A stretch of 48,752 nucleotides of DNA from Acephala macrosclerotiorum (GCA_014904845.1 MU119274.1:179436-228187), one strand, 5' to 3'. Positions 32,381-43,676 are shown, numbered from the stretch's first letter. The notes: generated by a model from the letters alone, not told the origin. Numbers and translations: made by a program.

Positions 32381-34927
32381 ATGGACTCAAAAGTTGACGC
32401 GGCTGCTCTTCCGCAAATGCCTCCATATCAACCAGACTCCTCCAGCCTCGCACCACTCGCCACTGGAGCGAGCAGAACTGTGCCGTCTACTTCACCCAAT
32501 ATCAGCAATCTTACTATGCGATCAACACCATCACTCGTGTCTCCTTTGGAATCGTCCATGATTCCACTCGAAGATGTTGATCTTACGTCTAGAACTCTTC
32601 CAGTTGCGTTAACCACTCCCGACATTGCCGTCGAAGCCGCCGTAAAGAGCTCTACAGTAGGAGTTACGGTTGGGCAACATGTCGCAGAAGGCGACTGTGT
32701 AGAAGAAGAAAGCGATAGAGAAGACTTTGAGCATCAGGCAAAAGCAGATGAAGATACTCGCTATCGTAAGTAAACCTCCAAGTTTGAGTCGCCATTGCTA
32801 ATGCCCTACTCATAGCCGACTCACTAATTCCCATACCTCTGCCAAAAAAATATCCCGAGATCAACTTCGTACCTCTATTCCTCAACTACAGAGTACTCAC
32901 TGCGATCCTTGTCTTTAACGTCCTCTGCATATGCTCGATCTTGTCTGTTCTGTATTGCGCAGATAGCAAACACCAGTATCATTCAAAATACGAAAACATC
33001 CACCTCATCCTTCGATATATACCCACGGTAGTTGGAACATTAACTACAATGCTCTTTCGATGCGTAAGAGACACGTTCGCCCGTATGCAGCCGTATATAT
33101 CGATGGCCGACCAAGGATACATCAGAGAATGCGGGGGCTCAAAAAGTCTTGGCCAGCCGTTCATCAGGGGCATGGGCAAGAAGAGCCCTTCGACACGAGA
33201 ACACCGTCATTGTCTTCGATACGCCACCAAGATCGGTAGTAACATTGTAGTTATGATCGCAGGATTCAAAGCGTCGCTTTTCAGTACTGCACATTCTGAA
33301 GAAGGATGGTTGATCACGGTACACTATCAAATAGCATGGGTCTTGATATCTATCTACCTTTGCATCATTCCTGTTTACTGCTGGATGCTTTTGAAGATGC
33401 GGCGAGCCCAGACAGGCCTCAAATGGGACCCTGCTCGTATTGTTGACTTACTTGCATTGTTTCACGGCTCCAACGTGCTCGACGATTTCAAGCTACTGGA
33501 GCTAAGGCCGAGGAAAATGGCATGGTGGCTACTCAGCAACAAAAACTACCGACTTGGGTATTGGGAGAAAGGTGTGAATAAAGATATATGGTATGGTATT
33601 GGAAGAAAAAATGTTGGTTCGGGTGAGTGGACCAATTGAAGCTGGAAGACACGCCAGAGAGCGCTAATCTTAGCCAGCAGAACCCCCACCCGAAACCCAT
33701 AACACGGATATCCACCGCGATGTAGCAGACGAATCTGCAAGACCTTCCAAAGACGCTGTCACGTACATGTCCGTTCCTCTCGAAGATGAGAATGAGAGAA
33801 CTTCAGAGACAGACAGAGGCCTAGAAACAAGCATAGATGGAGGTCGAGATGGTGAGCGCCTCCCATTCTGCGGCCGTCCCTTGGCGTATGATTGCAAAAG
33901 GTATCCATGGGATCGAATCTTCCTCTACCAGCTTTGGACCGTTTATTTCTGGGTTCCTTTCGTTCTCAGCACTATCATCCTTTGTATCTATGGTATTGCT
34001 TCTGGCGTGGTCAAGAGGGGTTTCAACATTCCAGCGCACACCCCATTTACCAATTCTTCTACACCTGGACCATTCACCTATAACATCACGACTGATGGCG
34101 GAGATGTCGTTTTTGCTAATTTCGATCCCGGGAACAACGTTCTCTGGGTTATTTTTATCTTCCGGACGGTGATCGTCATACTATCGTCATACCTCGCTGT
34201 TGTATGGTTTGATGGGGTCGACAAAGGCATGCGCTTCATGCAACCCTTTAAGAACATGTACAACGCGCCTGCTACTGCGGATGACTCCATTCTCCTCGAC
34301 TACCTGTGGGATACTCCCGGATTGATTACCATCAAGGCGGTGATGAACAAACACTACAAGGTGGCATGGTTCTCCTTCATCACTTTCTTCTCCCATTCAT
34401 TTCCGGTCATTGCAGGTGGTCTCTTCACTATCACAAACACGGGGAAGCGTATATACTTCTCCATCACTCCTATAACATTTTACCTTGCCTTCGCATATCT
34501 CATTATTTACGGGATATCAATTCCAATCGCCTGGCCAGGACGAAATCGTCGACTCATGCGTTGGCACGATAGTATGGCAGATTACGTATCGCTATTCTAT
34601 GCCAGCTACTTGATCCACGATCCAAATTCAAAGCTCGACATATCGGCGCCAGATGTCACGAAACGACACTTGGAGTACAGGGTGTTTTTAGAGGAAAAGA
34701 AATACAGTGTCGGGCTGTACAATGGCTACGACGGAAAGTCCCACTTTGGAATGGATGTTGCTGTCCTGCCCAGTCTCAACCAGGAGAAAAAAGAGACTCA
34801 ACATGTTTTCTTCTGGCCTTATGAAGAAGCAGATTGGGATTGGAAGAAGATAAGGCGGGAGGAGAAGAGACAAGACAGAAGGGAAAGGCGTGGTGGTTAC
34901 GGTATCGATCCAGAGGATAACGTCTAG
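32381..34927 (+). CDS. DUF3433 multi-pass membrane protein
   Basis: Three exons: 32381-32765, 32816-33622, and 33678 (or 33681, both AGs fit)-34927; phases agree, about 813 aa. The N-terminal 130 residues are Ser/Thr/Pro- and acid-rich, cytosolic. The membrane part has two similar halves as usual for DUF3433: KKYPEINFVPLFLNYRVLTA with four hydrophobic segments, then a Pro-rich linker, then KRYPWDRIFLYQLWTVYFWV with four more (VPFVLSTIILCIYGIASG, VIFIFRTVIVILSSYLAVVW, SFITFFSHSFPVIAGGLF, ITFYLAFAYLIIYGISIP). Each half ends in a soluble segment with VSLF/LALF-type helices. The basic C-terminus is RREEKRQDRRERRGG. The Neurospora Spray protein belongs to this family, linked to hyphal polarity and calcium; the biochemical role is unknown. 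The gene is intact despite the damaged neighbours. Confidence 0.92.
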
Positions 34928-36307
34928 CGTGACTGTAGAGAAGCGATCTGAAAGTTCTATCAAAGACTCACTTGACAACAAGCATCCTTCATCTAGCCCG
35001 CGCCGTGATGAGATTCGACGAAAGATGGCGAAGAAATTCTGGATAGATCTTGCAAATTGAAGATATTGGTTCACATGTAAGAGGAAGAACCTCTCCCGTC
35101 GCCGCCAAACACGTCCGATATTCCCAAGCGGGCCTGAGACTCAATCATGTGGCAATTCCATCAGCAAAGAATCGACGATTCGGAACAACTCCCTCGTGTT
35201 GTGTAACTTTTACCAAAAACTTTAACGGCCCTGCCAAGAATTTATTCACCCCAGCTTTAATTCAGCCCTGAAAGTAATGATCTGCTGCGACCTGCACCCC
35301 TTAATCAAACCCAACCCAGCCAAGCGAGAAACACTTCGCTGCACTCTCGATTTGGATTAGTTCTCCGCACTCGGCGATGGGACGTCTGGGCTTTTTGACG
35401 TCAACGTCCTGTCCCAGGCAGGAAAATGAATGACTCTACGCGCGCCTTGAGGCTCGAGCGAATCGATACAGAGCCGATCCCCAATTTCGGCCCCACGATG
35501 AATGTGCTTCTTTTGTTTGGAGTTTTGGAGATTTGGAGATTAGGCGAAAAGTCAAAAGTGAGACACGAGATATGGATTCCAAAGCGCAGACGTAAAGTGG
35601 AATATGTACTGCCGATCCCTTTCAAAAATCTTCTACTTTCCTGTCGATTGATTATTCATCCCTTTTGATATCAAATGTGGTCGCATTCTACAAACTCGGG
35701 ATGGCAAGAGGTCGCATCTTTTGGTTGGATTGAAGAACTTGCGATTGGTGGAGAATGCTTGGCCTCGGCAGTTGGGCGGCAGTTGGGTGAAGTGACCGGT
35801 GGGATTTTTGACTTTCGGACGCGAATAGCATGCTGCGATTGACTCATACGCAGGTGAGATTTTGGGGTTTCCGAAAAGCCGTGATTAGTTTGAAGATGTG
35901 TGGAAATTGAAGATTGGATGATGTGCTTACCAGTTCGAGGTGTGAGAAATCAGAAATTTTCGATCCCATAGAGCTTGTTCGAGTGTTGTGGACTTTCGGG
36001 ATGATTTATTCGTCGGGCTCCGAAGAAAAATGGTGACTTCGGAACTTCGGTATTAATGATGAGCACGCGATGGGAGGAACGAATGTACAAGGTCCTTGCC
36101 AGAAGGTGAATACATTGAAGTCTTAAAGTGGTATATACAGAATTGTTTTAGCGCCGAGCGCCTTTCCCATTGCCCAGAACGTGATCTATGATTTTGACAT
36201 CAAAGGAGTATTGTGAAGATACCGTCCTTCATGCATTCCCAACCCGATACCCATATTAGTTAGCCCCCTCATGATACAAATCTCTTTCTTCTCATTTATA
36301 ATTCCCA
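34928..36307. other. intergenic, nothing supported
   Basis: Space between two converging genes. Frames near 35401-35668 overlap on both strands and show no domain. No repeat was noticed. It should contain the 3' UTRs of the DUF3433 and cupredoxin-like genes. Confidence 0.55.
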
Positions 36308-37893
36308 TCACTGCTCATCACGACTGACCTGTCCAAATCCAGAATGCTCATGCCCCTGAGAAACCATCGTACTTGTTGGACTCCACATTTCTGCTGGCGA
36401 GCTCTGAGTACCATACATGCTTTCATCGTGTAATTCCGACGGAGGGTCCACAGCGTTCAGCTCTCCTGGTGTACTCTGATCATGCAGTTCGGCTCCCTTT
36501 GGTGGTACACCTGGTTTGTGCTCCGCCGGCCATTCTTCCCCACCTGTTCCAATCATTGCTAGTTCATTGTCGGCTCCATCCTCGGGAGAGGCGACTGGAG
36601 CGGGGTTCTTGCGGTTGCGTCTATAAAAATAGAAAATTGAGGTGAAAATGAGTGCTGCGCCTGCAACAGCTCCCACTGCGGCTCCAGCTGTCGCTCCCGC
36701 TGATAATCCACTCGAGCCAGAGTTGGTGTTCAAGGCATTCTGGTGAAAGGTGCTGAAGGACTGGGTGTTGGTGGGGTTCAAGGCGAAAACCATGCCGGAT
36801 TCGCATTCTGAACCTTGTTTGGAGTAGAACCCTGTTTGAATGTCAGTGCTGAGTTACGAATGATGAGTGCAAACCTCTGGGTAGAGGATGGCTTGAAAAG
36901 ACAACGTTTTGATGCTTACATTCTGATCCAGTGCTCGTGACGCTGATGGTGTAGTTGGGAGTTGGGTTGACTGTGTTGTCAATATTGGGCTCGTAGCCAG
37001 AATCAAATCCATTTGATAGTGGGCTACAAGGATTGTCAAATGTTGATTGCGTTACTGAGTGATTTCCGGATTCGAAGAGGAACAGAATAGTATCTCCGAT
37101 GCTTGCATTCACAGAACTTGGGACGAACACTGGGTCTGTGCCTGCCAGAACCTGTTTATCGTCAAAAAATCATTCAACTAGTTCTCCGTTTCACTCACCG
37201 AATGGACAGATTTGGCCGCTGCTGAAGTGCTTGAGGCAGAACCCGATCCGGTTGTCGTCGAAGATGCCGCTGATGTGATACTTGGTACTTCGGCCACCCC
37301 AAAAGCAAAACCATCAATCGGATAAGCGTAAGCTTGAGCATTAGTGACTGTAGCAGAGAATGTCGTGGTTGCCGTAACTCCAGAAGATCCATACGCAGTG
37401 ACCACAACAGGTGTAGCTTCAAGAATGGGTGTGTAACATGTTCCTCCAAAAGCCGGTCGATCTGTGAATATCGTTGATGTAGGCTGAGCAAATGAATATC
37501 CACTACAACATGTGAGCCTCCACGCTTCGAAGAGGTCCACCTTACTTACCTCGGGCAACATGCTATATAATTCGAAGTGTAGGGACCAACGGCGGTGTAG
37601 TGCTGAGGACAGATGAGAGGATCGAACGCGGGTTGAGTAACACCTCCTGCGGACAACAGGTAGCTAGTTATGTATTGACTTGGGTAACAATCTGTGAATG
37701 TTGATCCAGGGACCGGTACTGGCATGTTCATCCATATCTCATATTCCCTGTTCGCCAACATCGTCAACTGATTCTCCGTACATGTTGTCGCGGCGGGCAC
37801 AAAGGTCGTCGTCAGTGAAGGCGTAACCGATGCCATGCTGCTTAAACTAGCAGCCACTGATGTTGTTGAGGATATACTACTCGTGAGAGACAT
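36308..37893 (-). CDS. Ser/Thr-rich single-pass membrane protein with cupredoxin-like domain
   Basis: Four exons in coding order: 37893-37550, 37502-37199, 37151-36920, 36831-36308; introns are 47, 47 and 88 nt, phases agree, 467 aa. The N-terminal third has a Ser/Thr-rich start and a Cys pattern (TCTENQLTML, DCYPSQY, LICPQHY, ACCPSGYSF) seen in fungal surface proteins. After a Ser/Ala linker comes a cupredoxin-like unit: VLAGTDPVFVPSSVNASIGD, GNHSVTQSTFDNPCSPLSNG, GSECESGMVFALNP, with His and Cys in the type-1 copper positions. Then follow a Gly/Ala-rich membrane segment (GAAVGAVAGAALIFTSIFYF), a basic stop-transfer (YRRNRKN) and a 100-residue acidic tail. No classical N-terminal signal peptide is seen from this ATG. 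Probable cell-surface sensor or wall-associated protein; copper binding is unproven. Confidence 0.88.
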
Positions 37894-40014
37894 CTTTGGT
37901 GAGCGTTACCCAAAGACGTGACAATGGACGACAAAGATCAAAGACCAGAGGGAGCGGGACCCTCTATATTTCCTGTCCTATGGATCGCCTATCGCCTTTC
38001 TTTTCTGGGAACCCATAGTATGTCGTGGCACCAGCAGGGGTTGGGGGCGGGGGGCGCTGGAGGCTACTGCAATTTAGGGTTTGTACCTGGCACGCCTTGC
38101 AGAAGCCTTACAGAAGCCTAGCAGAAATAGGTGCGGCGGAGCTTTCAAAGGCGAAGAAAATGCTAGCAGCAATATGGATGATTTGAAGTATGCGCTATGA
38201 TAGGTCTAGATGCATGCACAAGGTAATTAGTCGAGAACTTGCGGTGGACGATTTTGGGTGGACGATTTTGATTTGAGGGTCTTTCTCGTCAGCCCATGAG
38301 GTGATATGTCAGATACTGTTACGGCGTCGTTACACATATTGGCTGCTGACTGGTATGTTCGCATTTGAAACGCGTATCGGGGAACTCGTGTACCCCCATT
38401 CAGAAGGAAAATAGCTGGGTCATGCAGACGTTGTGGCTGAGAGAGGCTGAAGCTTGATGGTCATTGGGCGTCGAGTCATGATAGGTCGAGATAACCTTCT
38501 GTCGTGACAAGCCAGCGCTGGATTTCTCCCCCGGAACGGCGCGAAGACGTTTGCGAACCATCTCACCCCCGACTTGGGAATTATTGCCCCCCAAATCGAC
38601 CCGAATATCGGTTTCTCCAGCTGGACACTCGGCATATGTGTTGGGGATATCACGAACCCGAAGAAGTGATGAGAAAGGACCGAATTCTAGTCTCACCTGA
38701 ACGAGTTACAGCAGCGAGTGCTGACATCGGCCGACACAGCATCTCTTGATTCAGGGAGGTGTCCTAGTGGACTCTAGTGCCACGCACAAACCGCGAACTT
38801 AATTGGCTCCGCCGCACTGCGCACAAGATGCCTCCTGAGGACAATCAACACGCCGATCCGGAGAATACTGGGAAGAGCACGAAGAAGCCAGTTTGAGAAT
38901 AGCACGATTTGCATCTTCTCAGTCGCATAAAATAGGGGAAGGTTTGGAACATGAAAGGCAACGGGAAAATTCTCCGCAAATCTTGATCCGTTCTGATGAT
39001 TATTGTCCCCTAATTGACAAACAATAGAATCACCAACAGAAGGTAGAATGTCGAAAACCGAGAGGGCGCGCCTTGGCCAGCCTTCTTAGTCGCTTTATCG
39101 GTGATGCGGTGGTACCCCACCCCCATTGCTGTATGCCGTAAGTTTTGCGCGGATGGTAAGGCTGCACTTCGTATCTAGGGAAAATAATGTAGCGAGACCA
39201 GGATGTTCCAGGCTGGCACAAACCAGAAAATGGACAAACTCGGTTTTCTATTGGCTTCCATCCCCCGTCTGTGGCTGTCTCGCTGCAATATCTTGCCCTG
39301 ATACGAAGTACGGAAGTACCATGGCAACTAGGATTACCTAACCAACTTGCATCGTGGGATACTTCCCAAAGTAGCAGGCGGTGTACGGAAAAAAAAAAAA
39401 ATGCTCGAAGCCAAGGTTTGCTAAGCAATTATTTTTGGCCCCAAGCTATTCATACCATACATATATTTAAGTGAGCTACCTCTCGTGGACGTCCTTTACG
39501 CGCCTGGTAAGAATAGAAAACCCCAAGCTGACCACTTTGCGCCAAGCTGGAGACGAACTCCCACGACTTCGATGCCTCAAAACAGCGTCACGTGATCTCA
39601 ATTTCGAACATAACTTTGATTTCGGAGATGGAGTCTTGCTTCGAAGAAAGGAAACATGGAGACAAGAATATTTCTGTACCGCAATCGCGGCGACCAACAA
39701 ATGTAATACATTTTGTTCAAGGAAAAGGCTCTTCAAACCTGCTGCGCACCCTGCGCGCATCCCACTAACGGCGAGTTTCCCAGCACAAGTGGTCCGGCCT
39801 TTTTGACCTGACCAGCACTTTGGGCCCCAAAATGGAACCCTGGAGCTGAAAGATAATACGAGATTGTTGTAGAACTAAGCGCACGGTTACAATGGAAGCG
39901 AGAATCTCTTCCCGATCGGAGTCCTGATTGGTGGAATCCCTATGTCTCCTATCGCATTGCGGCTTTTCCCCCAAGAGAATTTGATTTCCTCCTATCTATC
40001 TTCCACTTCAAAGG
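37894..40014. other. gene-poor stretch, nothing supported
   Basis: Open frames of 60-130 codons on both strands overlap one another and have no motif; a minus-strand one at 39030-39428 is the longest. A poly-A run lies at about 39389-39401. The first 200 bases are the promoter of the cupredoxin-like gene. No other transposon ends were found. Confidence 0.5.
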
Positions 40015-40022
40015 CGAATGTT

Positions 40023-40191
40023 CAGCGTGATAAAAAAGAATTCAGATAATGCATTATGATCACGATTATAACGCATTAACTGCATTACATTATAATCATA
40101 CGTTTTCGAAAAATAATTAACAGAATTTTCTTGTGATTACATTATGACTAAGAGGGGATAGTGTAATGTAATGTAATCATTTAACACACTG
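40023..40191. mobile_element. 169-bp hAT-type MITE with perfect 8-bp target duplication
   Basis: It is flanked on both sides by CGAATGTT (40015-40022 and 40192-40199), a perfect 8-bp duplication. The left end is CAGCGTGATAAA; the right end inverted is CAGTGTGTTAAA. The termini therefore share CAG-GTG--TAAA and match the ends of the 1,757-bp element at 10768. The interior is AT-rich with GCATTA and ATTACATTA repeats and no coding capacity. It is a short non-autonomous hAT family member. Confidence 0.92.
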
Positions 40192-40199
40192 CGAATGTT

Positions 40200-40590
40200 T
40201 CTCGATCCCATCAATACATTGTCAAAGTTGGGCAACGCAAATGGCGGCACCTCCGAGAAATTGTGCTTGTCCTTGTATTCCAATTACAGTATTGCCAGCT
40301 CTGCTATTTTCATCTTCTTCTGACGTTCGCGTATCTCCACGGGCATGAACTGCTTACTTCAAATTGTTAATTGCCGTTCAATGTCGCATGATGGGATTGA
40401 GGAAAGTTTCACTCATGTTTCCGAGTTTGAGTTATACTTTCGGCCCCGCAGCCGAAGCAGGTGGCAGTCGTCTACATCGCGCTCACGGAGACACTCAAGT
40501 CAGCAAATTTCTCCATACCGCGTTTCTCTTCTTCGGGTCCCCCTTCCCAGGAGCATCCCAAAATCTGGTCTTCAAACCCAAGGCGTTCGC
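40200..40590 (-). pseudogene. further degraded 3' part of the AIM6-like relic or intergenic
   Basis: Downstream of the AIM6-like frame (minus strand) the sequence retains coding-like composition (GFEDQILGCSWEGG), but I cannot align it to the expected C-terminal part of the family. No gene is claimed. Confidence 0.3.
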
Positions 40591-41150
40591 TTACTGTACG
40601 AGGGTCGTGATTTTGCTGTTCTGATTGTCGTTGAATTGCTCACCTACTCTTCCAATCGCTTCACTCATCGGAGTACTCACAGAGTACGAATTCGTTGTAT
40701 CAAATGAGACATTGTCTCCCGACAGCTTGTTACTTCCAACGTCAACATCAAAGAATATATTGCGATACGTGGTGTTGACGATGATGTCCTTGAAAGAGGC
40801 AGCAAGTCCAGTCTCGGGAGTCCAGAACGTTAGATATCCCTTCTCTCTGAGGTCCTCAAGCTGATCTCGTACAGTATTGAAGATATCGGATCCCTTGCTC
40901 TTGAAGTCGAGATACAAAACCAACGACGTGTCTAGGCTCTCGTCCCAGATACCTTTCGGCGCCTTTTCAGCCTCCGTGTTCTGATTCTGCGCGTCGAGAA
41001 TCATCATCAAAGGATTGAGATATAAACTCCCCAATGACCTCTCGCGCTTTATTTTTTCCATTCATGTGCCACAAGAAGGTCTTGCCCCCGAAGCCAGATA
41101 TCTGCTTCGGTACTGATGCAGCCGGCGGCGAGGCCTTGGTACAACGGAAC
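40591..41150 (-). pseudogene. AIM6: AIM6-like (PI-PLC-X-like TIM barrel) fragment, frameshifted
   Basis: From 41150 the minus strand reads VPLYQGLAAGCISTEADIWL and RGQDLLVAHEWKK, then a stop. One base shift in an A run near 41055 continues IKRERSLGSLYLNPLMMILD, SLDTSLVLYLDFKSKGSDIF and LREKGYLTFW to TAA at 40591. These are successive blocks of the Altered Inheritance of Mitochondria protein 6 family (phosphodiesterase-like TIM barrel). The usual N-terminal HNDYW-type block and signal/membrane segment, and the C-terminal third, are missing. It lies 400 bases from the hAT MITE. A single homopolymer indel could be an assembly error, but the missing ends could not. Confidence 0.75.
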
Positions 41151-42124
41151 CTTTTGATATCACCAGGGATACCTATTACTAGTAATGGGCCAGAACTAAG
41201 TAAACAGATTGTCTGAATGATTCGTTGATTGATTAATTAATCGTAGTTCTCCTTTTTAGAAGAGATAGCGCAGGAGTTAAAGAGATATACTCCTCGACTC
41301 CAGCGCTGATGGCGCTAGTCCTAGTGCAGCCTAGTATCACACGTGACTACTCTATTGTACCCACAGAACCTTTTGCTCATAATTGTTGTGAGTGGCATTG
41401 GATTGTGATGCCGGTACTGAAGTTTGGAAGCCAAGTTGGCGAGACTGTCGAGTTGATGGTGGGTCCAGTGTTTTAGCTCACAATTTGTGAGAGGCCATTT
41501 GTTAACGCGTTAGCTGGGATCGGCGCTCCATTGACGGACCAGAGCGAGAAGGCGAGGACGTGCGAAATGCGCATTGTGAGTTTTGCTCAATCTGGTGCCT
41601 TCCAAGGCGGTGCCGTTCAAAGATTATTGAAAAGGAGTTGGAGCAAGTGCGATATTTCGTCAAATCTGCCAGAGTATCCGAATGTTGTCGAAAACTGACG
41701 GGTATCAAGGATCGTGAGTTCAAAAAACTGTGGACACTCAACTTGAGGGTAGTACAAGCCTTGTTATATGATTATATGTTTTCTAGTCAGTCTAGATGCG
41801 AATGGGACCACGTTCCCCAAGTGTGGACTTCTCGCGCTCGCCATTTTGATTTGAACTGCCTGCGAAGGTTGCATCATTTCTCATACATTATCGCATTCAT
41901 ACCACAACTGCCATGGGACATTAAAATCCATATTGGGTCTTGAAGTAAAACTTTTCAAATCGGCTATCTAAGAGCTCGAGTCCTGTCATGTTCTGGTTTG
42001 ATGCTGCTGGGTGTAGGTATGGGTAGTGCTCTAATGCTCACGGTCGCGTACTGGAGTTAAAGTTTCGCACTCAATATGTTTCCAAGAACTTTAGAAGTGG
42101 AAATCTCGATGAAATTTTCGAATT
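41151..42124. other. intergenic, nothing supported
   Basis: A frame near 41560-41943 (plus) lacks a recognisable domain and is Arg/Cys/Leu-rich in a way typical of chance frames. The right end contains the 3' UTR of the alkyltransferase. Confidence 0.5.
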
Positions 42125-42632
42125 TTATGACTTTTCATTTCCCTCTTGGCTTGTGTCAAAGTCTTCCCACCATCTGCTCGCATCCACCAAGTTCAAATTG
42201 TCGTCAAAGAGCACACCCTCACTTTTTAGCAGCCTCAATTTCTCGGTTTGATTGATCTTCGAAGGGGCATCCTGAGCGTCTCCTTTAAATCCTCCAACGG
42301 ACTATCAACCCCATTAGTGATTGTTTCTTAGAACCAGACGGGATGAGACCCACACCATCCGCACAGATAATTCTATGGCAGGGTACTTCGGGAGCATATG
42401 GATTTCTTCTCAAGGCACCCCCAACCGCCCGGGGAGATGACGATAATGCTTTCGAGAGCGCAGCGTATGATGAGACTTTTCCTCGTGGTATTTGGCAGAG
42501 CAGAGCATAGACTCGCTTGGTATTTTCTGTCAGTCTGGATACAGGTGCGGGGTAGTGGGGTAATGGAAAGGGGAAGAAATTGCTAACCTCCTGGTATTCT
42601 GTGACAGCCATCCTGGGTACAGATGGCAGCAT
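42125..42632 (-). CDS. O6-alkylguanine-DNA alkyltransferase (MGMT/AdaB-type)
   Basis: Two exons, 42632-42354 and 42301-42125, with a 52-nt GTGGGT...ATAG intron that contains CTAAT; phase 0, 151 aa from ATG 42632 (a second in-frame ATG is at 42611). The domain is the MGMT DNA-binding/active-site fold: VYALLCQIPRGKVSSYAALS, SSPRAVGGALRRNPYAPEVP, then PCHR with the acceptor Cys at about residue 85, and GSVGGFKGD after the splice. The C-terminus is typical (INQTEKLRLLKSEGVLFDDN, WWEDFD). The protein moves alkyl groups from O6-guanine to its own Cys, in the nucleus. The first 35 residues (Pro/Phe-rich) do not match the family, so the true start may differ. It is divergent from the Ada-type regulator 300 bases away, which suggests joint induction by DNA alkylation. 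Confidence 0.9.
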
Positions 42633-42932
42633 ACTTTGAACAGCTTGCAATCCCCAAGATACCCTTATATATTTGTTCGAGTGAGTTGCTTCGAGGACGT
42701 CTTTGAGATGATCGGAATTTGATTGGCCACTTCCAGAGCAACCTCGGCTGAGTCAGCCGTACGCCACGATCTTCACGACTTCTCATTCGCGACTTCCATC
42801 ACAACGACGCCCTTCACACAAATTCTTCACCGCATCTCTGACTCACGAGAAGTGCTTTGATATGGAATCAAACTTCTCTTCTCGTACATTATTCTCCTTT
42901 CCCTGAGCGCTCTCTTTTAGACAGTCGACATC
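42633..42932. promoter_or_regulatory. 300-bp divergent promoter of alkyltransferase and Ada-type regulator
   Basis: Both start codons point outward, so this spacer must drive both genes. The most striking element is the inverted repeat GGCTGA-G-TCAGCC at 42746-42758. C/T-rich tracts precede the regulator's ATG (42890-42920), as in many fungal promoters. Confidence 0.75.
42746..42758. promoter_or_regulatory. bZIP-like palindrome GGCTGAGTCAGCC
   Basis: Two 6-bp arms are separated by one base; the core TGAGTCA is the AP-1/Gcn4-type site. It lies between the two divergent start codons. Binding is inferred from the motif only. Confidence 0.5.
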
Positions 42933-43676
42933 ATGCCTCCATTCGCCACAACCAGCAGCCGCTGGTCAGCCCTGCAATCTCGAGACCCCTCGGCAGCAAC
43001 CGCATTCATATACAGCGTCACCACCACAAAAATCTATTGTCGTCCGACCTGTCCCTCCCGACTCGCCCGCCGCGCCAACATCGTCTTCCACAACAGCCCC
43101 GCCGAAGCGGAAGCAGACGGGTTTCGTCCCTGCAAACGCTGTCGTCCTGAAGTCACGGAAAATGATGGCGATTCGCAGAAACTCGCTGTCGCGAAGGCTT
43201 GTGAGATCTTGAGAAAAGATGGAGAAATGGGAGTGAAGCTGCAGGTAAAGGCGTTGGCGGCGAAGGTGGGATTGACGGAGTGTCATTTTTGTAGGGTGTT
43301 TAAGAAAATTATGGGGATTACGGTTGGGGAGTATAGGAAGCAGCTTGTGAGTCAGCGCAGGACTTTATCTGCGGCTGCCTCAATGTCGTTAGGCCTTTCC
43401 TCGGACCCGAGCTCTACACCCAGTGCTCCTGCAGACGATCTCGTTGCACCTGAGGGCTTCGACACGGCGGCTACATTCAACTTGATCGCTCAGGCAGAGC
43501 TCAACAACATGAACGACCTATATCATACGATCGACTACGCTGATTCGATGGATCTTGGTGTTTGTGGTTTCGAAGTGCCCGAACTTGATCCATTCGATAC
43601 ATTCGCACCACCTTGTCGTGGAGTGGTAGATGAATTCTTCGATTTCATTGACTTTGGTAATCAGCCCGCGACATGA
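42933..43676 (+). CDS. Ada-type methylphosphotriester-sensing transcription regulator (AdaA-like)
   Basis: Single exon, 247 aa. Residues 1-75 are an Ada zinc-binding domain: WSALQSRDPSAATAFIYSVT, YCRPTCPSR, FRPCKRCRP. The four zinc Cys are at about 36, 40, 67 and 70, with the same spacing (4, 27, 3) as Cys38/42/69/72 of E. coli Ada; Cys36 corresponds to the methyl acceptor. Residues 85-140 are an AraC-type helix-turn-helix (VKALAAKVGLTECHFCRVFK, then MGITVGEYRKQ). The rest is acidic and aromatic (DLGVCGFEVPELDPFDTFAP, DEFFDFIDFG) and could be an activation domain. There is no alkyltransferase domain; that activity is encoded by the divergent neighbour. Predicted role: sensing of methylated phosphotriesters and activation of alkylation repair in the nucleus. 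Identity is firm; targets are inferred. Confidence 0.93.
   Translation: MPPFATTSSRWSALQSRDPSAATAFIYSVTTTKIYCRPTCPSRLARRANIVFHNSPAEAEADGFRPCKRCRPEVTENDGDSQKLAVAKACEILRKDGEMGVKLQVKALAAKVGLTECHFCRVFKKIMGITVGEYRKQLVSQRRTLSAAASMSLGLSSDPSSTPSAPADDLVAPEGFDTAATFNLIAQAELNNMNDLYHTIDYADSMDLGVCGFEVPELDPFDTFAPPCRGVVDEFFDFIDFGNQPAT

Noticed and set aside
39030..39428. Minus-strand frame of 132 codons
   Set aside because: Overlaps plus-strand frames of similar length, no domain and no coding-like pattern; probably chance.
42285..42353. Apparent loss of the MGMT C-terminus by an early stop (frame ending RWRI)
   Set aside because: A 52-nt intron (42353-42302) leads into the normal C-terminus GSVGGFKGD...INQTEKLRLL.
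42558..42611. Possible 53-nt intron near the MGMT 5' end (GTTAGC...ATCCAG)
   Set aside because: Splicing it would force an upstream frame with no ATG; the unspliced frame is open and has ATGs at 42632 and 42611.
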